From contig DASPJL010000016.1 in assembly GCA_035628645.1 (NCBI GenBank), positions 1-25,584 on the forward strand: 25,584 bases of DNA. Direction: 5' to 3'. Below the pieces are notes generated by a model. It was given only the letters and a program-made list of their open reading frames with translations, did not search any database and had not been told where the DNA came from. The translations under genes were made by a program, and so were the position numbers. The DNA is from DASPJL01 sp035628645. GTDB lineage: Bacteria > Bacteroidota > Bacteroidia > Cytophagales > Cyclobacteriaceae. This document shows, piece after piece, positions 23,038 to 25,584 of this stretch. The first letter of the stretch is position 1. Every line of letters starts with the position of its first letter.

Positions 23038-25584
23038 ATGCAAAAATACTTTTTACTTATTTTGCCCCTTTTGCTTACTCACTTTGTCAGTGCGCAAGTA
23101 ATAATTACAGGAGAGGTAAAGGATGCCAGCGAGCCCCTTATTGGCGCTACTATATTTGTCAAGGGAACTTCCGTGGGTACGGTTTCTGATTTAAATGGAA
23201 AATTTTCCCTTCAGTTGCCAGATGCAACGCTGCAAGATTCCTTGCTGGTGGTTACCATGATAGGCTATCAAAGGGCTGAATTGCCTATAGGCTCAAAGAC
23301 AAAGTTTTTCATTACTCTTGAGGAGGACAATCTTACTTTAAATGAGGTAGTTGTGGTGGGATATTCCACCCAGGAACGGCAAAAAGTAACCGGTGCTATC
23401 TCTACGATTAAATCAGCAGAGCTGGTAAAAGTTCCTTCACCTACTGTTGATCAACTGCTACAAGGAAGAGCGCCTGGAGTATCTGTATCACAAAATACCG
23501 GTGCGCCCGGAGAAGGTGTATCGGTAAGAATCAGGGGAAGCGGTTCAATTAACAGCAGTAATAGCCCTCTTTATATCGTGGATGGTATTCCTACTTATGA
23601 CGCGATGAATTCTATATCTCCTCAGGACATAGAAAACCTTACGATACTAAAAGATGCCAGTGCAGCGGCAATTTATGGAGCCAGAGCAGGCAATGGAGTA
23701 GTAATTATTTCTACGAAATCCGGTAACGAAGATAAAATGAGTGTAAAGGTAAGTAGTCAATTGGGTGTTCAGTCGCCAAGCAGAACGATTGAAATGGCGA
23801 ATACCGATGAATATGTGTCTATTTATAACGAAGCAGCAAACGCAGATAATGCTACCAAAACCAATCCGCTGTTTTATCGCCCTTTAATTACCGATGAAAT
23901 AAGATCGACTTTAGGAGACGTGAGTTATATAGATGAAATAATGAGGGACGCAGTTCTTCAGTCTCACAGCATTTCGGTTTCAGGTGGAGCAGGAAAAACA
24001 AAGTATTATTTATCAGGAAGTTATTTCGACCAGGAAGGGATTATTAAAGGCAGTGATTATAACAGGATTACCGGTCGGGTCAATATCAGTTCACAGGTAA
24101 AGAAATGGTTAAGGGCTGGAACAAATATAAATGTAGCAAAAGCCACAACAGATCTGATTCCAAGTTCCGGAGACGGAGCAGGAGGAAACGGAGGAAGTGT
24201 GATCCGTTATGCTTTATTCCGCACGCCTGCTATCCCCGTTCGCGATGCTTCAGGCAATTTCAGTGACAGACCCGAAAGGTCAGACCTTTTTGGCGATGGG
24301 TATAATCCTGTAGGCATGTTGACTTACAACAACAACAAACTTATAAGCAATCGAATTTTTGGAAAGTTCTTCGTGGATATAAATATCTTCAGCGACCTGG
24401 ATTTTACATCCAATGTAGGTATTGATTTCAATAGCTATAATCAAAGGAGGTTTGACCGGAATTGGGGTACGGACAACAGGATCAATAATCCTAACAGGCT
24501 TATGGTAACATCCGGAAGGGATCAAACCTTGACCTTTAGTAATTTCTTTACTTACTACAAGGTATTCGATTTACACAATTTCAAGGTTCAGATTGGTACT
24601 GAAGCCATTAAAAATGAATTTTACACCTTATACGAAACGGATTCTGATTTCCCCGATCAGGAGGAAAATTTGGTTTACCTTGGAAATGGACAAGGTCAGA
24701 TTACTTCCTCAGAAAGCTTGGCAGGTAACTCCTTATTGTCTTTTTATGGTAGAATAGATTACGATTATGACTCAAAATATATCGCTTCTGTTACACTTAG
24801 AAGAGATGGTTCCTCACGATTTGGCTCCAACAACAGGTGGGGGAATTTTTATGCCGGGTCTTTGGGGTGGAGAATAGACAGAGAAAATTTTCTTTCTGAC
24901 AATGAACTCCTGAGTAAGCTATTGCTTAGAGCAGGTTATGGGGTAATAGGAAACCAGGAAATTGGAAATTACGCATACAGCGATGCATTTGGCAGAAATT
25001 TTAATTATCCCTTTGGAGGAAGAGAAGAAAATGGATATGCAATAATTCAGTTGGGGAATAACAACATAAAGTGGGAGACAAGCAGCCAGCTAAACATAGG
25101 ACTTGACCTTGGTCTATGGCGAAACAAGGTATTGATCTACCTGGATTATTTCAACAAGGTCACTTCAGATATGCTGGTTCGAAGACCAATAGCTTCCTCA
25201 GCAGGATTAGCTACCTCACCTTATATTAATGATGGTGAAATCTTAAACAGGGGATTTGAATTAGGACTGGAATACAACGAAAGGATAGGGGATTTTGAAT
25301 ATACTGTCGCAGGCAATGTGGCCACACTGCATAATGAAGTGTTGGATCTTGACGCACCTATACAAGGTGGCGTCTACGGTTCACAATACATTACGCAAAC
25401 AGAAGAAGGCCATCCAGTAAGTTCCTTTTATATGTACGAAATGGAAGGAATTTTCCAGGACGAGGGAGAAATATTTACCAGCGCTCATCTTGAAGGTACC
25501 AAACCCGGTGATATAAAGTACAAGGATCAGAACCAGGATGGAGTGATTGATGGAAATGACCGTAAACATTTAGGAAGCGCTATT
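23038..25584 (+). CDS. SusC/RagA-family TonB-dependent transporter (second), 5' part
   Basis: The first 849 codons of a SusC-type transporter; the frame is open to the last base, so the C-terminal part of the barrel lies outside the window. Residues 1-19 are a signal peptide (cleavage before QVIITGEV). Residues 20-105 form the carboxypeptidase-like regulatory domain (GEVKDASEPLIGATIFVKGT). NEVVVVGYS follows, then the plug domain to about residue 230 (QLLQGRAPGVSVSQNTG, VRIRGSGSI, PLYIVDGIP, DASAAAIYGARAGNGVVIIST), then barrel strands. It starts 5 bases after the lipoprotein stop and belongs to the GH130 operon; a susD-like gene is expected just beyond the window. It should import the oligosaccharide that the inner-membrane transporter and GH130 then process. 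Confidence 0.95.
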   Translation, partial: MQKYFLLILPLLLTHFVSAQVIITGEVKDASEPLIGATIFVKGTSVGTVSDLNGKFSLQLPDATLQDSLLVVTMIGYQRAELPIGSKTKFFITLEEDNLTLNEVVVVGYSTQERQKVTGAISTIKSAELVKVPSPTVDQLLQGRAPGVSVSQNTGAPGEGVSVRIRGSGSINSSNSPLYIVDGIPTYDAMNSISPQDIENLTILKDASAAAIYGARAGNGVVIISTKSGNEDKMSVKVSSQLGVQSPSRTIEMANTDEYVSIYNEAANADNATKTNPLFYRPLITDEIRSTLGDVSYIDEIMRDAVLQSHSISVSGGAGKTKYYLSGSYFDQEGIIKGSDYNRITGRVNISSQVKKWLRAGTNINVAKATTDLIPSSGDGAGGNGGSVIRYALFRTPAIPVRDASGNFSDRPERSDLFGDGYNPVGMLTYNNNKLISNRIFGKFFVDINIFSDLDFTSNVGIDFNSYNQRRFDRNWGTDNRINNPNRLMVTSGRDQTLTFSNFFTYYKVFDLHNFKVQIGTEAIKNEFYTLYETDSDFPDQEENLVYLGNGQGQITSSESLAGNSLLSFYGRIDYDYDSKYIASVTLRRDGSSRFGSNNRWGNFYAGSLGWRIDRENFLSDNELLSKLLLRAGYGVIGNQEIGNYAYSDAFGRNFNYPFGGREENGYAIIQLGNNNIKWETSSQLNIGLDLGLWRNKVLIYLDYFNKVTSDMLVRRPIASSAGLATSPYINDGEILNRGFELGLEYNERIGDFEYTVAGNVATLHNEVLDLDAPIQGGVYGSQYITQTEEGHPVSSFYMYEMEGIFQDEGEIFTSAHLEGTKPGDIKYKDQNQDGVIDGNDRKHLGSAI

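Overview
The window looks like the chromosome of a free-living Bacteroidota bacterium, probably of the Cytophagales/Cyclobacteriaceae type. The support is paired SusC/SusD outer-membrane uptake genes, a hybrid two-component regulator with a periplasmic propeller, lipoproteins with acidic residues after the lipid cysteine, AT-rich intergenic DNA and promoter-like TTTG...TAnnTTTG elements. No rRNA, tRNA, CRISPR array or intact transposase was seen. The genus-level placement is inference.

Layout. (1) 1-5460: the tail of a glycan-uptake operon: 3' part of a SusC-type TonB-dependent transporter, a SusD-like lipoprotein, and a GH18-like lipoprotein whose catalytic glutamate is replaced, closed by two stem-loops. 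(2) 5508-11233: a cluster with a cold-adaptation flavour: two cold-shock-domain proteins, two small RRM proteins, a cyclopropane-synthase-like methyltransferase, a fatty-acid desaturase and a RhlE-type DEAD-box helicase with a long leader. A degenerate MITE-like element lies inside it, and a tandem palindromic repeat follows it. (3) 11465-13156: two small minus-strand genes, one resembling a heavy-metal-associated domain without cysteines, then an alpha/beta hydrolase of the non-haem chloroperoxidase type. (4) 13152-14492: a Fic/DUF4172 protein gene bracketed by two identical 37-bp direct repeats, with a cluster of ATTYGTYGCA-like boxes over its start. (5) 14501-25584: a glycan-utilisation locus: a hybrid two-component regulator (minus strand) divergent from GH130 phosphorylase, MFS transporter, an unrecognised 585-residue lipoprotein and a second SusC (plus strand, cut by the window edge).

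How the genes may work together. SusC/SusD systems import oligosaccharides across the outer membrane. The right-hand operon pairs this import with an inner-membrane transporter and a phosphorylase that would yield mannose 1-phosphate from beta-mannosides. The divergent regulator would sense a periplasmic sugar and activate the operon. GH18-like plus GH130 functions are both found in systems that harvest eukaryotic N-glycans, but the two clusters are 13 kb apart and their connection is inference. The most unusual structure is the Fic segment. Its perfect flanking repeats, and the matching last four codons of Fic and of the neighbouring regulator, suggest duplication or insertion at a gene 3' end.
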